DNA from: Bacteroidales bacterium
GTDB taxonomy: Bacteria; Bacteroidota; Bacteroidia; Bacteroidales; Marinilabiliaceae
DNA: 23,343 bases
Direction of reading: 5' to 3'
NCBI GenBank assembly: GCA_004552385.1
Contig: SFOL01000021.1
Span: forward strand, 1-23,343
In this document: piece after piece, positions 13,777 through 22,240 of the stretch
Layout: the number at the start of each line of letters is the position of its first letter
Numbering within the stretch: the first letter of the stretch is position 1
Notes under the pieces: generated by a model
Seen by the model: the letters and a program-made list of their open reading frames with translations, nothing else
Told to the model about the DNA's origin: nothing
The model's database searches: none
Position numbers and translations under genes: made by a program

Positions 13777-15126
13777 CTACCACTTGAGATGTTTAGCTTG
13801 TGCGTATTCCTGCGAGAAATCCCACTTGTCGAACAACTGCTCGGACGAGGGCTTCTGCCAACGCGCACAAGTCACGGTCATCTTGTAACCCGCATCGTCG
13901 TAGTTATACGATATATCGTGCGTTACGTAAACACTTTCCATCAGCCTGATCACATCGGCGGGAAAAAGGTTGACAACGCCAACTATGTCGAAGCGCAAGT
14001 CGCCTGTGGGGTATTTCGTGACGGCGAGCATTTTATCCAAATCGCCCTCTCGAATGATGGCGTTGTTGCACACCTCCTGATACCTCAATATACCAAACCG
14101 CTCCATGAACGGCAAATCCTGCAATGTGTAGGCTTTGAGTGTGCCGCCAGAGTTGTTGGCAAAGACGCGCACCTCGTTGTACGTCTCGTTTTGGATGGAC
14201 TGGGTGGCGGAGAAACTCGTCATCGCCTCGATTACGTCGAGTGTGACGCCCTGTTTATCCTCACCCTGCACCTCAATCAACTCCAATGCGGCGGGGTTCA
14301 TCCGTATGGCGAAAAGTCGTCCGCCATAGTACATCGTCTCGTCGATCGCGTTCTGCAACAAGCTCATCGCCGTGGCGTTCGTCTCAACCCGCGGTTTCAA
14401 CGCCACAGGGATGGTGGCGGGTCGCACGCAAGGTAGCGCGAGTTGGTCGCAAATGGAGGTGAACATGGCGTCCAACGTGGTCGGCTTGTTTTGAATCCAA
14501 ACGAGCTGATTTTTGAGATACCACATGCTGTCGTTGATGGTGAAGTCGATATTCCACTCGTCTGGATAGGTCACTTCCATACACATACCCCAAAAGATAC
14601 ACTGCTCATCGAGGTAGATGTAAAACTGGTCTCCCAAGCCGATACCTCGTGCCACATCCTCGCTGTCCACTTGGATACGCAACTGGCAACTTCCGCCTTG
14701 CACCTTAAGGCTCTTGGAGAGTGAGAAGTTTTGGACGCATTCGGATAGGTCGCACCGCTGAGATGAACGCTGACTCACACTTGAACCGTACATCTGCAAC
14801 GCCGTTGTCAAGCGCGGGCTTTCTTTCGAGGCGGCGGCTACCAACGCGTACTCGCCCTGTGACAACGTTTGCCCCGACGCCAACTTGGCGACAGCGCGGT
14901 AAAGTTCGGTATCCTCATCCACGTCGCCCGAGGCGAGGTAGTTTGCGGCGGCATCTGTGCCTTGTCGCACATTGCGTATGTAGGCGACTACCTTGCACAC
15001 GGGGTTGACGCCTAGTGTGGAGGGTTTATCCCGCCGCCCGACCTTTTCCCCATCCGCAATGGATTGGGCATTGGCGGCGGCAAGTAAAGCCTGTTTTTGT
15101 GCCGAAGCGAAATCAATACCGATCAT
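13777..15126 (-). CDS. XkdQ-like tail hub protein (T4 gp27-like)
   Basis: The protein is 449 residues with GAAGGAGGG upstream, four bases after the XkdP-like stop. Residues about 130-240 (SLSKSLKVQGGSCQLRIQV, GDQFYIYLDEQCIFWGMCMEV, then NDSMWYLKNQLVWIQNKPTT) follow the hub pattern of XkdQ/YqbQ, in which D-x-x-x-YLKNQ is a recognisable marker. ATAMSLLQNAIDETMYYGG and VTHDISYNYDDAGYKMTV later match the second and last hub domains. Three copies form the ring that links tube to spike. The first 110 residues, with a Lys/Arg-rich region and an Ala-rich helix, are extra compared with PBSX XkdQ (325 residues). Confidence 0.85.
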   Translation of the reverse strand: MIGIDFASAQKQALLAAANAQSIADGEKVGRRDKPSTLGVNPVCKVVAYIRNVRQGTDAAANYLASGDVDEDTELYRAVAKLASGQTLSQGEYALVAAASKESPRLTTALQMYGSSVSQRSSQRCDLSECVQNFSLSKSLKVQGGSCQLRIQVDSEDVARGIGLGDQFYIYLDEQCIFWGMCMEVTYPDEWNIDFTINDSMWYLKNQLVWIQNKPTTLDAMFTSICDQLALPCVRPATIPVALKPRVETNATAMSLLQNAIDETMYYGGRLFAIRMNPAALELIEVQGEDKQGVTLDVIEAMTSFSATQSIQNETYNEVRVFANNSGGTLKAYTLQDLPFMERFGILRYQEVCNNAIIREGDLDKMLAVTKYPTGDLRFDIVGVVNLFPADVIRLMESVYVTHDISYNYDDAGYKMTVTCARWQKPSSEQLFDKWDFSQEYAQAKHLKW

Positions 15127-15130
15127 ACCC

Positions 15131-16705
15131 TTACTTCCCTCCTTCTAGGACGATTGCGCGAATCCGCTTCTCGCCCGTCGTCGTTGCGTTGGGGGTCGCG
15201 TCGCCCCTCGCGGCTGACGATGCGGCGGCGGCAGATTGTGCCTCCAGCGCCGCGGCATCTTTTCTCTCCACGTTGAGTCCTGCCACCTTCTTATCCTCCT
15301 CGATGGCCACCGTCTTGAGGTAGTACTTGTAAGAGGCTTTGATGGTGTTCTCTTTCGGGGTGAGCCAACTTTGGCTCTTGGTGTACACCATATCTCTATC
15401 CCGACCGCCCGTCGGACGCAACTTGTACATCGTCTTGTAAATCACTTTGGGCGAGAATACGAACTCGACGGTGTAATCGATCGTGTGACCGCCCGCGTCG
15501 ATCCGCGTCACGGTTGTCTTTGTGCGGGACGCGGGTGCGTGGGTGAAGTCGCTACGAGATGACAACTTGTCGCACCACGCGTCCCACCACAAGTGGCTCT
15601 CTCTCACCCATCCCGCCCGCTTACTCTTTTGGGCGACGGATTGACTGCCGAGTGAGGCGCCGCCTTCTTTCGGCATGGACATATCCGCACCCAACGTGAC
15701 GTTGACTTTGCGCACAAAGGCGTTAGGGCGTTTCTTACCGTTGCCGATAACTTTATCCAACGCCTTTTCCGCATACGCGCCGATTTGCGGTTTCAGTTGC
15801 GAGGCGATAATCTTCGCGCCGTACGGGTCGAGTTGTCCTTGGCCAGAGACAATGGCCGTGAGGTTGACGGTCATGGTGTAGCCACTCGCACTCGCGCCCA
15901 GGAACGTCACGTTCATAGGCTCGCTGGTGTGTGGTTTGAATCCGGACATTACCATATCCTTAGACGCTAGCTCTTTCCAATTCGTAGCGGCTGTCTTCAA
16001 TATCTTTTTCAGGTCGGCGAGATTCTTGTACCCGAACTCCAGCCCCGTCGGTGTAGTGGCGTATCCACCTATGTCGTCGGCATACACCCGACCCAACTCC
16101 ACACATCTGTCGTCGTAACTACCAAAGGCGAGAAGATGGACGCCGCCACCCTCCACCTTTTTCTTCGGCGGCTCGTTCTCCTCCGTGGCGTTGACAACGA
16201 CCTCGCCCAATATGACTTTCGGCTCTTTCCATTCAATCAAGTCTAGTACAAAGTCGATGTCGTCGTGGGGTAGTAGCTTGTATTCCCAATGGCGAATGCA
16301 CCAATCCGTGCACATGTGTTTGAGGCGCAGGTGCGGTGTGTCCTCATGCCACATCTTCAACGGTTGTTTGTTCTGCATGAGTAGATTGATGTAGTCGATC
16401 CAATCTTGTTGCGAGTAGCCGTCATCGCCGTCCCATCTCTGGTGGAACACCCGCTCGAATAGGTGTGCGGGCAAATACGATTCGATGCGCGTGTGCCACA
16501 GTTTTGGCAAGTTGCGCTGCAACATGCCGCCCTTAGCGATACCGTAGACCTCCGCGTGTTCGGCATCCCGCTCGTGCGTTAAGGATTTCGGTGAGACTGG
16601 GATGTGAATCTTCCATCCAAACGCCTCGTACTGTTTGCGCAAGTTAGTTGGTATGTTGTTGTCATACGGCTCTAACACGAGCCAGCTGTGTGTGTTCGCT
16701 CCCAT
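15131..16705 (-). CDS. XkdP-like baseplate protein, long form
   Basis: The protein is 524 residues, with GAGGAGA before the ATG at 16705. The first 170 residues match the XkdP/YqbP/gp53-like pattern: a leading strand with IHIPVSPKSLTHERD, AEVYGIAKGGMLQRNLPKLWHTRIESYLPAH, then WIDYINLLMQNKQPLKMWHED and a closing strand DDIDFVLDLIEWKEPK. PBSX XkdP is about 235 residues and ends in a LysM domain. No LysM motif is evident here. Residues 240-480 are unassigned, and the last 50 are Ala-rich and low in complexity (LEAQSAAAASSAARGDATPN). It lies after the tape measure as in PBSX. It is a probable tail-tip/baseplate component; the C-terminal half is novel to me. Confidence 0.75.
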   Translation of the reverse strand: MGANTHSWLVLEPYDNNIPTNLRKQYEAFGWKIHIPVSPKSLTHERDAEHAEVYGIAKGGMLQRNLPKLWHTRIESYLPAHLFERVFHQRWDGDDGYSQQDWIDYINLLMQNKQPLKMWHEDTPHLRLKHMCTDWCIRHWEYKLLPHDDIDFVLDLIEWKEPKVILGEVVVNATEENEPPKKKVEGGGVHLLAFGSYDDRCVELGRVYADDIGGYATTPTGLEFGYKNLADLKKILKTAATNWKELASKDMVMSGFKPHTSEPMNVTFLGASASGYTMTVNLTAIVSGQGQLDPYGAKIIASQLKPQIGAYAEKALDKVIGNGKKRPNAFVRKVNVTLGADMSMPKEGGASLGSQSVAQKSKRAGWVRESHLWWDAWCDKLSSRSDFTHAPASRTKTTVTRIDAGGHTIDYTVEFVFSPKVIYKTMYKLRPTGGRDRDMVYTKSQSWLTPKENTIKASYKYYLKTVAIEEDKKVAGLNVERKDAAALEAQSAAAASSAARGDATPNATTTGEKRIRAIVLEGGK

Positions 16706-16723
16706 ATCTCTTTATCCTCTCCT

Positions 16724-19700
16724 CTAGTACGCATATCCCGCAACCGCGCTTGCAGTCGCAACCTCAAGTCGCTTCATTACTTCATCCAAATCCGCACCGC
16801 TCTTGATACTACCAACATTGGCGACGATGTTGGGGCGCACGTTCGTGATGCGGTTGACGACGGCGCGACCCGCCACCTGCTTGAGAAGGGCAATCTGCAC
16901 CTCTGTCGCCTTCGCCGTGTTATGTTTTATGGCGGCAGTATTGGCGGCCGTTTGCACCGCCGCACTCAACGCCACATTGTCGGACGCCAACGGTTCGGCT
17001 TCGGGGTTCTTATCTCCAGACTTCCATTTAGCCAAAGCGTCTAAGAGATCGACTGCGCCAGTAGACATCTGATTGACGATATCTTGAGCATTGGATATTC
17101 TACCGCGCAGTTCTTTGTACACATACGACCTCGCGTCGGACTGCAACGTTTTCATCTGCGCTCGTAGAAAGTCGTTTCTATCACCCGAAAAGAAGCCGTA
17201 ATTGTCAAACAACCCCTGCATCTCGGATTCACTGGTGTACGCCTTGTTGTTTGGATTGAACACAACTGCCATGTGCATACCAGCATCGGAGTATCTGTCT
17301 GTAACAACATCGCCAGGTTTCCTAGCCCGTTTCGTATCTGGAATCGCTCTGTAATAACGTGGATCAGCTAATTTAAGGGCTTGCTCATCCGTCCATCCGT
17401 GCTGGCGTTGGATATCCTTCATCGTTACAGGTACCAGCTCGCCAGGTGTAATCGCGTCAATAGCCTGCATAGCATAGGTCAGCGCGGTGACGAACCCATT
17501 GAGGGCGGAAATGCAAACCTTCGCCCCCGCCGCAAGTCCTAGCCCCAACGCGCCGACGGCGTTGACGCACGTCTCGATCGCGCCACGCAACCCGCCTTGT
17601 CCGTCAATCACGTGCATCAGGCGGGTTTCAATCCAATTCTTAATGTCATCACCCAACGTGCTGTCGGCGATGGCACCTGTTATGCTAGTCAGGAGGTCGC
17701 CAATCCCGCCATTCCCAGCGGCAGACGCGCCGCCGATAAGCGGGAGAAGAGCGCGTCCGATATCCGACTTCATAATCTCGCCAACATCCGCCCAAGTGCG
17801 TGCTGTTTTGCGGAACAGGTTGTCTAAGTTTTTCGTCAACTCAGTGGAGAGTAGACCCGAGATGAGGCGTTCCGCCGTCAAGCCTTTGTTTCTATCCCCA
17901 CGCCCCTCATCCAACTTCGTGTACAAGTCGCCGCGACCTTTCAATCCAAAGACGCCACGTGCCAACAAGTCTGCAAAAGCACCCGAGCGGTTGAGAATTG
18001 GCTTGATGTCTTGCATATCGAGCTTGCCTTTACCGATACCCTGCAAGACCTGAATCATAACACCCTTGAAATCCGCCTCGCTCGTACCCGCCAACTTTTG
18101 CATACGGGACAAGTTCTCGTACATGGTGATGACTTGATCCATGTTGGAGATGAGTTGGCGTCCGCTTGCGTCCGTGGCGGATGCGACTGCGTTGGCGAGC
18201 TCCATCACACCAGACGACCACGTAGATGTGCTTTGGCGCAACCCTCTACCCCTCACATACGCCATATCCTCAAATTGTTGGAACGAGCGTTCACCACGGA
18301 GGTTTTCCGGCAGAGCGAAGTTGTAGAGGTTTTGTCGGTTGGTGTACTCATCCGACGTTTTCATCAATGCGCGGGCGCCCATAGCGGTGGCGCCGATGCC
18401 GACGGCGGTGAACATCGCGCCGAATCTGGCGAGCGTCATCCACGCCCTAAACGCCTTCATCACGCCCTCGAAGATAGCCATAGCCAAGTTCACCTTGTTA
18501 AACTTGAACATCTTACCGAAGTCGGAACCCGCTTGTCCCGCGGCTGATTTCACACCTTTGAAGAAGCCCTGCGACGTGTCGATCGGTCGGCCTGTAAGGC
18601 TGTACATGAACGCATCCCTGTTGACCTCCCATCTATGCGCACGCAACTCTTGCGCTTGCACCTTTTTGCGCAGTCGGGTGCGGTGTGCGGCGGCGGATTG
18701 CTCCGATAGCAATCCCTCTCGCTGTAACGCATCTACATTCTCTTCCAGCTTTATGTTCGCGCGTGCGCGTCTGGCCGCCCGCTCCAACTCGCCTGCAAGC
18801 TGATTGTACTTCGTCGCCGTTCTAATGTCGCGCGCCGCTCGTGTAAATTCGCCTACACGCGCACTCTCCTCCGTGCCAGATACCATCCCCAAAATGCGCT
18901 GGGCTTTCATCGCTTTGGCGTACTCGCGCACAAGCCCCGAGGAGTCGAACTTACCCTGAATCCCGCGTTTGAGTAGGCCTTTGCCGCTCATCACGTCGTC
19001 GAATACTTGTCGGCTCTTGTCAGTCGCTTTGGTGAGGCTATCGACGCGACGGCTCGCTTGTTCTGTCGCGCGAATGAGGTGTTTGAGCTGCGGACGCTCT
19101 TTCGTGTAGTCGTAAAAGGTTCGCCCCGTATCCGTGGTGACGCCTTTCTCGGTAGCCATATCCGTGTAACGGTTGATGAGGCTAGCGTCCACACCGACCC
19201 GTCTCGCACGTTGTATCCAATCCTCCACGTTACCTTTACCCGACGTGAGGAGTGAGCCGTCGAGATATGTGCCGTATCCCGAACGCGGATTTTGCGCATC
19301 GAGGGATTTGTACCGAGACATAATGCGGGAGTAGCGGCGCTGGAGAGCGGCGGCATCGACCGCCTGTGGGTCGAAATTCTCGATAAAGGCCATATCCTGT
19401 TTCGACCCGATCGACTTCGCCATCGTGTACATATCGCGGCGCATTTTCGGATCGATGACAGACAGCCCGTCGTAGGTACCCATGCCGTATGGGTCGAGCC
19501 TGGCCGCCTCCATCCGTCTCGCTTTGTCGAGCGTGCGTTCCGCCACACCCATCTGCTTGTCCAACTTCCACAACGCCGCGTTGCGGGCGGCTGGTGTGTC
19601 CTGTAGGAGAGCTGAGTTCATCGCGCGACCGAACGCATCCATCTGGTTTTTCGAGAGATTGATGTTTGTGTTAATCGGCTCGCCCGTGCTCAAACGCGAC

Positions 19701-20995
19701 ACCGCGTTTTTCGACCGTAACGCCGCGGCGCGGTCGGCGATCAGCTTGGTCAGATGGTCGGTATCCTTAATCTCCGTCACGGCATTGGCGGCCAACTCGC
19801 TCGACCTATAACCTTGATACGAGTGCTTTTTACGATTGAACATCAATCCCAGAGAGCCCTGTGGCGGTTGTGATGTGCGTGTTGGCGTATGGAACGGCTC
19901 CGTCTGTCCAACATACGGCACTCGCCGCCCACCATCCGCACCTGCACTCGCGACGACTGTGGCCGCTGTCGTAGCGATTGGGCTACCAGCAACCTCTGCC
20001 GCGGCTTGCGCTGCGCGTGCCGCTTGAGCGGCTTGGGCGACTCGACCAGCCTCGCGCATCTCTTTGATCCACGCGGGTATCTCAAACTCTGGTATAGCCG
20101 ACGGTTTGAACCCTGCGGGAGGTGTGTGGGCTTTCTTTCTGAGAAAACCATCCATCTCCACGCGCATCGCCTCATCCCAGCGACGTTGGCGTAAATTGTA
20201 GATGTAGGCACGTGCCGCATCGTCGAAATTCGCGGGCGTGACGTTGTTATACTGCAAGTAACGTTGGAAGTCGTAACCCTCGGGTTGGAAACGCGATCGG
20301 CGTGCCTCAAGTCCAGTTCCCAACCCGTGCGGCACGCCTAAGTGTTCGCCATATCGACGCAGGCGATCCATGTGGGCGACTCGCTCAGTTCGGCTACCGT
20401 CGTGCTTCCTGTAAGATAATTGTTGGTATACGTCGGATATCTTCCCGCGATTGAAGGGTAGGGCGACATCTAGAGGCACGTCGAACGAGTACTTCGACGC
20501 CCACTGCGGTATGGATGGACGTATAAACTCACTAACCTCAGCACGCTTCTGTAGTGCGCGTTTGGCGACACCGCTACGGTATGAGATGTTGCCCCTAAAG
20601 GTGCGCCCTCGCACGGGCTTGCTCAACGTCGCCGCTTGGCGGGATCGAGCCGCAAACCGATCTAATGCCCTATATGCGCGTTGGGCGTCTTTGTTGCGTT
20701 TCGAGATGAACGCCTCGCGCTTGCGGCGCAATTTCTCTGCGGCATTGGCCGCCGCCGCATTTGAGACAGCGACCGCTTGTTCTGGCGGCAATCCTGTGGC
20801 GCGTGCTACTTTACCCGCATCGACGTTTGTGCCGTTGGGGGCGGGCTGAACGGCGGCTTTGAGACTACCACTGCCGCCCGTTCCTTTGCCTTTTGCTTTA
20901 TCCGCCTCTTTTTTGGAGGCTCTGCTCTCAGCTTCGAGGATATATAGCTCTAGGCGTTTTTGCGTTGTAAATCCGCGTGTTGAATCACCGACCAT
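16724..20995 (-). CDS. Tail tape measure protein
   Basis: The protein is 1423 residues, the longest in the window, with GGAAGG before the ATG at 20995. The N-terminal third is basic and Ala/Arg-rich (for example AAAANAAEKLRRKREAFISK at about 82-101). The centre is helical. A hydrophobic block at about residues 835-880 (FRAWMTLARFGAMFTAVGIGATAMGARAL) and a second at about 1145-1180 (VNAVGALGLGLAAGAKVCISAL) are the membrane-like segments usual in tape measures. Between them GVMELANAVASATDASG...TMYENLSRMQKLAGTSEADFKGVMIQVLQGIGKGKLDMQDIKPI matches the TMP_2-type domain. By the common rule of about 0.15 nm per residue, the tail would be roughly 210 nm. It sits directly after the frameshifted chaperone. 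Confidence 0.95.
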   Translation of the reverse strand: MVGDSTRGFTTQKRLELYILEAESRASKKEADKAKGKGTGGSGSLKAAVQPAPNGTNVDAGKVARATGLPPEQAVAVSNAAAANAAEKLRRKREAFISKRNKDAQRAYRALDRFAARSRQAATLSKPVRGRTFRGNISYRSGVAKRALQKRAEVSEFIRPSIPQWASKYSFDVPLDVALPFNRGKISDVYQQLSYRKHDGSRTERVAHMDRLRRYGEHLGVPHGLGTGLEARRSRFQPEGYDFQRYLQYNNVTPANFDDAARAYIYNLRQRRWDEAMRVEMDGFLRKKAHTPPAGFKPSAIPEFEIPAWIKEMREAGRVAQAAQAARAAQAAAEVAGSPIATTAATVVASAGADGGRRVPYVGQTEPFHTPTRTSQPPQGSLGLMFNRKKHSYQGYRSSELAANAVTEIKDTDHLTKLIADRAAALRSKNAVSRLSTGEPINTNINLSKNQMDAFGRAMNSALLQDTPAARNAALWKLDKQMGVAERTLDKARRMEAARLDPYGMGTYDGLSVIDPKMRRDMYTMAKSIGSKQDMAFIENFDPQAVDAAALQRRYSRIMSRYKSLDAQNPRSGYGTYLDGSLLTSGKGNVEDWIQRARRVGVDASLINRYTDMATEKGVTTDTGRTFYDYTKERPQLKHLIRATEQASRRVDSLTKATDKSRQVFDDVMSGKGLLKRGIQGKFDSSGLVREYAKAMKAQRILGMVSGTEESARVGEFTRAARDIRTATKYNQLAGELERAARRARANIKLEENVDALQREGLLSEQSAAAHRTRLRKKVQAQELRAHRWEVNRDAFMYSLTGRPIDTSQGFFKGVKSAAGQAGSDFGKMFKFNKVNLAMAIFEGVMKAFRAWMTLARFGAMFTAVGIGATAMGARALMKTSDEYTNRQNLYNFALPENLRGERSFQQFEDMAYVRGRGLRQSTSTWSSGVMELANAVASATDASGRQLISNMDQVITMYENLSRMQKLAGTSEADFKGVMIQVLQGIGKGKLDMQDIKPILNRSGAFADLLARGVFGLKGRGDLYTKLDEGRGDRNKGLTAERLISGLLSTELTKNLDNLFRKTARTWADVGEIMKSDIGRALLPLIGGASAAGNGGIGDLLTSITGAIADSTLGDDIKNWIETRLMHVIDGQGGLRGAIETCVNAVGALGLGLAAGAKVCISALNGFVTALTYAMQAIDAITPGELVPVTMKDIQRQHGWTDEQALKLADPRYYRAIPDTKRARKPGDVVTDRYSDAGMHMAVVFNPNNKAYTSESEMQGLFDNYGFFSGDRNDFLRAQMKTLQSDARSYVYKELRGRISNAQDIVNQMSTGAVDLLDALAKWKSGDKNPEAEPLASDNVALSAAVQTAANTAAIKHNTAKATEVQIALLKQVAGRAVVNRITNVRPNIVANVGSIKSGADLDEVMKRLEVATASAVAGYAY

Positions 20996-21011
20996 ATCGC
21001 TACCTTCCGTA

Positions 21012-21212
21012 TCAATGCGGCGTGGATGCCGCCGCTATATCTTTGCCATACTTCTCGGCTATTGCCATCACTGTTGCTAGCTCCCAATTCTCCATCTTCA
21101 ACACTTCGGATGGCTTCCAGTGGAACTGCGTCAAGCAAACATATAGCACAGTCGCATCGAGATAGCGACGTTTAAGGCGGTGCTCTATTAAATTATGGAC
21201 TTTCTCGAAACT
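21012..21212 (-). CDS. Frameshift-only C-terminal extension of tail assembly chaperone (GT-type)
   Basis: There is no ATG and no good ribosome binding site, but the frame is open from just after a TAG at 21213-21215 to a TGA at 21012, and ends 16 bases before the tape measure ATG. Its product, ending in the segment HWKPSEVLKMENWELATVMA, is the typical second half of tail assembly chaperones, which recruits the tape measure. It overlaps the upstream chaperone frame at 21212-21196 and lies in the +1 (equivalently -2) frame relative to it. Within the overlap, UUU-CGA (21210-21205) allows tRNA-Phe to slip from UUU to UUC. The fusion would be 200 residues: 136 from the upstream frame and 64 from this one. 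Which slip is used is inferred. Confidence 0.75.
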   Translation of the reverse strand, partial: SFEKVHNLIEHRLKRRYLDATVLYVCLTQFHWKPSEVLKMENWELATVMAIAEKYGKDIAAASTPH

Positions 21213-21615
21213 CTACCCCAGTCGTGCCGAATCCGCTGATATCCTCAATTCTCGCGCGGATGTCACGCAAGATGAACGGTTCTGGGAAGATGCGTTCTAT
21301 AACTTCGCGCGCGTTGCCTACGCCTAAAGCGCGTTGCAACTCTGGGTTCTGGAGATTGGGATCGACCAAACATTCGCCGATGACTTCAAACATGAATTGG
21401 GTTTGGTCTGTCGTGCCGTCAGCCGAGGCGCATTGGTCAACAAGGTCGTAAAAGCGTCGCGTGGTGATGGGGCGGATGGTGAGCTCTTTATCGTCGTACC
21501 AATAGGCTTCTCGCGTCGGAGGCGTGGGCGGCAACTTGATGGTGTGCGTTCGCTCCGAAATGGCTTTGGCTTTGGATACTTCGGTCGAAATAAGACTCTC
21601 TAATTCTGATAACAT
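21193..21615 (-). CDS. Tail assembly chaperone, XkdN-like (G-type)
   Basis: The protein is 140 residues. The start at 21615 has only a weak GAGAGAG purine run upstream, unlike the strong sites of its neighbours. The sequence is acidic with the XkdN-like order: an N-terminal Glu-rich helix, a strand pair (KELTIRPITTRRFYDLVDQC, about 44-63), a helical centre (FMFEVIGECLVDPNLQNPELQRALG) and VIERIFPEPFILRDIRARIEDISGFG (about 108-133). It lies between tube and tape measure, as tail chaperones do. It would bind the tape measure and escort tube subunits, and is absent from the mature virion. A second frame encodes a C-terminal extension made by frameshifting near codon 136. Its leader carries a strong hairpin. 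Confidence 0.85.
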   Translation of the reverse strand: MLSELESLISTEVSKAKAISERTHTIKLPPTPPTREAYWYDDKELTIRPITTRRFYDLVDQCASADGTTDQTQFMFEVIGECLVDPNLQNPELQRALGVGNAREVIERIFPEPFILRDIRARIEDISGFGTTGVEFRESP

Positions 21616-21636
21616 GTCACTCTCTCTTCTCTTATG

Positions 21637-21733
21637 GGGTTGGTGGGTGTGTAAGTGCTGGCGGCGGTTACGCGCGAACGAAGGTTTGTAACTACGGAGT
21701 CCCGCCAGCCTTACGCCACCCCTTATACCCTAC
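21637..21733 (-). promoter_or_regulatory. Strongly structured leader upstream of chaperone gene (copy 1 of a shared element)
   Basis: Three nested stems are read directly (plus coordinates): GTAAG 21651-21655 with CTTAC 21710-21714, GCTGGCGG 21657-21664 with CCGCCAGC 21702-21709, and GTTAC 21667-21671 with GTAAC 21688-21692. That is 18 base pairs with a single bulged base between the two outer stems. No T-run follows. Shared blocks with the leader at 5071-5174 are GGGTTGGTG (21637), GAACGAA (21676) and TATACCCTAC (21724). It probably acts in the 5' untranslated region of the chaperone/tape measure transcript, perhaps setting chaperone level, or as a protein-binding site. Confidence 0.6.
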
Positions 21734-21750
21734 TCGTTAAGGATATGCAA
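21722..21750 (-). promoter_or_regulatory. Candidate promoter upstream of chaperone gene
   Basis: The minus strand has TTGCAT (21750-21745, inside the end of the tube gene), a 17-base spacer and TATAAG (21727-21722). The -10 matches five of six bases and the spacing is ideal; the -35 matches only in TTG. Transcription would start near 21715, at the foot of the leader hairpin. Confidence 0.4.
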
Positions 21751-22222
21751 CGAAATCTTCGTTAATGTTGTACTCGTCGAACGTGAATCCCATCTCTTCG
21801 GACAAGATGCCGTTTTCGGTGTTCAACATCCCCAAGATGTGTTGGTCGATGAGGCAGTCGTACAACGTGACGTTGCGTCGCCCACGCGTACTTTCTGGGT
21901 CGTACATCTCGAACGTAATGGTGAAATACAAGCCGTGGTGCGTGTTGATATACGAGCGAATCATCGTCGAATAATCGCGAACGCCTGTGTAAATCTCAAA
22001 CGAACCCGACCCGCGAGCCGCGACGCATTTGTGCTTGCACATAACGTCGTTGATGAGCATAACATCCTCTTTGACCATCTCGACGGTCGCGCTGATGTTA
22101 CGCAACTCAAAGATTCGACGCATACGACCGTTTATCTCGATGTATGCCGTACCCAAATTACTATTCAATACGTCGCGTCCACGGATGACGTTGTTCGACG
22201 TGACAGTTTTAACTAATGGCAT
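21737..22222 (-). CDS. Tail tube protein, XkdM-like (DUF2001)
   Basis: The protein is 161 residues, with AGGAGG seven bases before the ATG at 22222. The N-terminal half follows the XkdM tube pattern: NVIRGRDVLNSNLGTAYIEINGRMRRIFELRNISATVEMVKEDVMLIND, equivalent to the G-x-x-YV-NGE....E..A.VE..K.DV.. segment, followed by KHKCVAARGSGSFEIYTGVRD. The C-terminal half (GLYFTITFEMYDPESTRGRRNVTLYDCLID) gives the second beta-sheet of the tube fold. Hexameric rings of it stack to make the inner tail tube, through which DNA passes. It directly follows the sheath gene and is about the size of PBSX XkdM (147). Confidence 0.88.
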   Translation of the reverse strand: MPLVKTVTSNNVIRGRDVLNSNLGTAYIEINGRMRRIFELRNISATVEMVKEDVMLINDVMCKHKCVAARGSGSFEIYTGVRDYSTMIRSYINTHHGLYFTITFEMYDPESTRGRRNVTLYDCLIDQHILGMLNTENGILSEEMGFTFDEYNINEDFVAYP

Positions 22223-22240
22223 ATCTTACCTCCTAATGGA

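Noticed and set aside
13161..13868. Longer 235-codon version of the XkdR-like gene
   Set aside because: The extra N-terminus is Ser/Arg-rich, overlaps the XkdQ-like gene by 90 bases and has no ribosome binding site; the GTG at 13766 follows AGGAGGGG directly.
13609..14436. Plus-strand open frame of 275 codons
   Set aside because: It is antisense to the XkdR-like and XkdQ-like genes, without recognisable motifs; the minus-strand products match known tail families in the expected order.
20950..21138. Short minus-strand ATG frame of 62 codons between chaperone and tape measure
   Set aside because: It overlaps the chaperone extension and the tape measure start in another frame; the extension frame carries the recognisable chaperone sequence.
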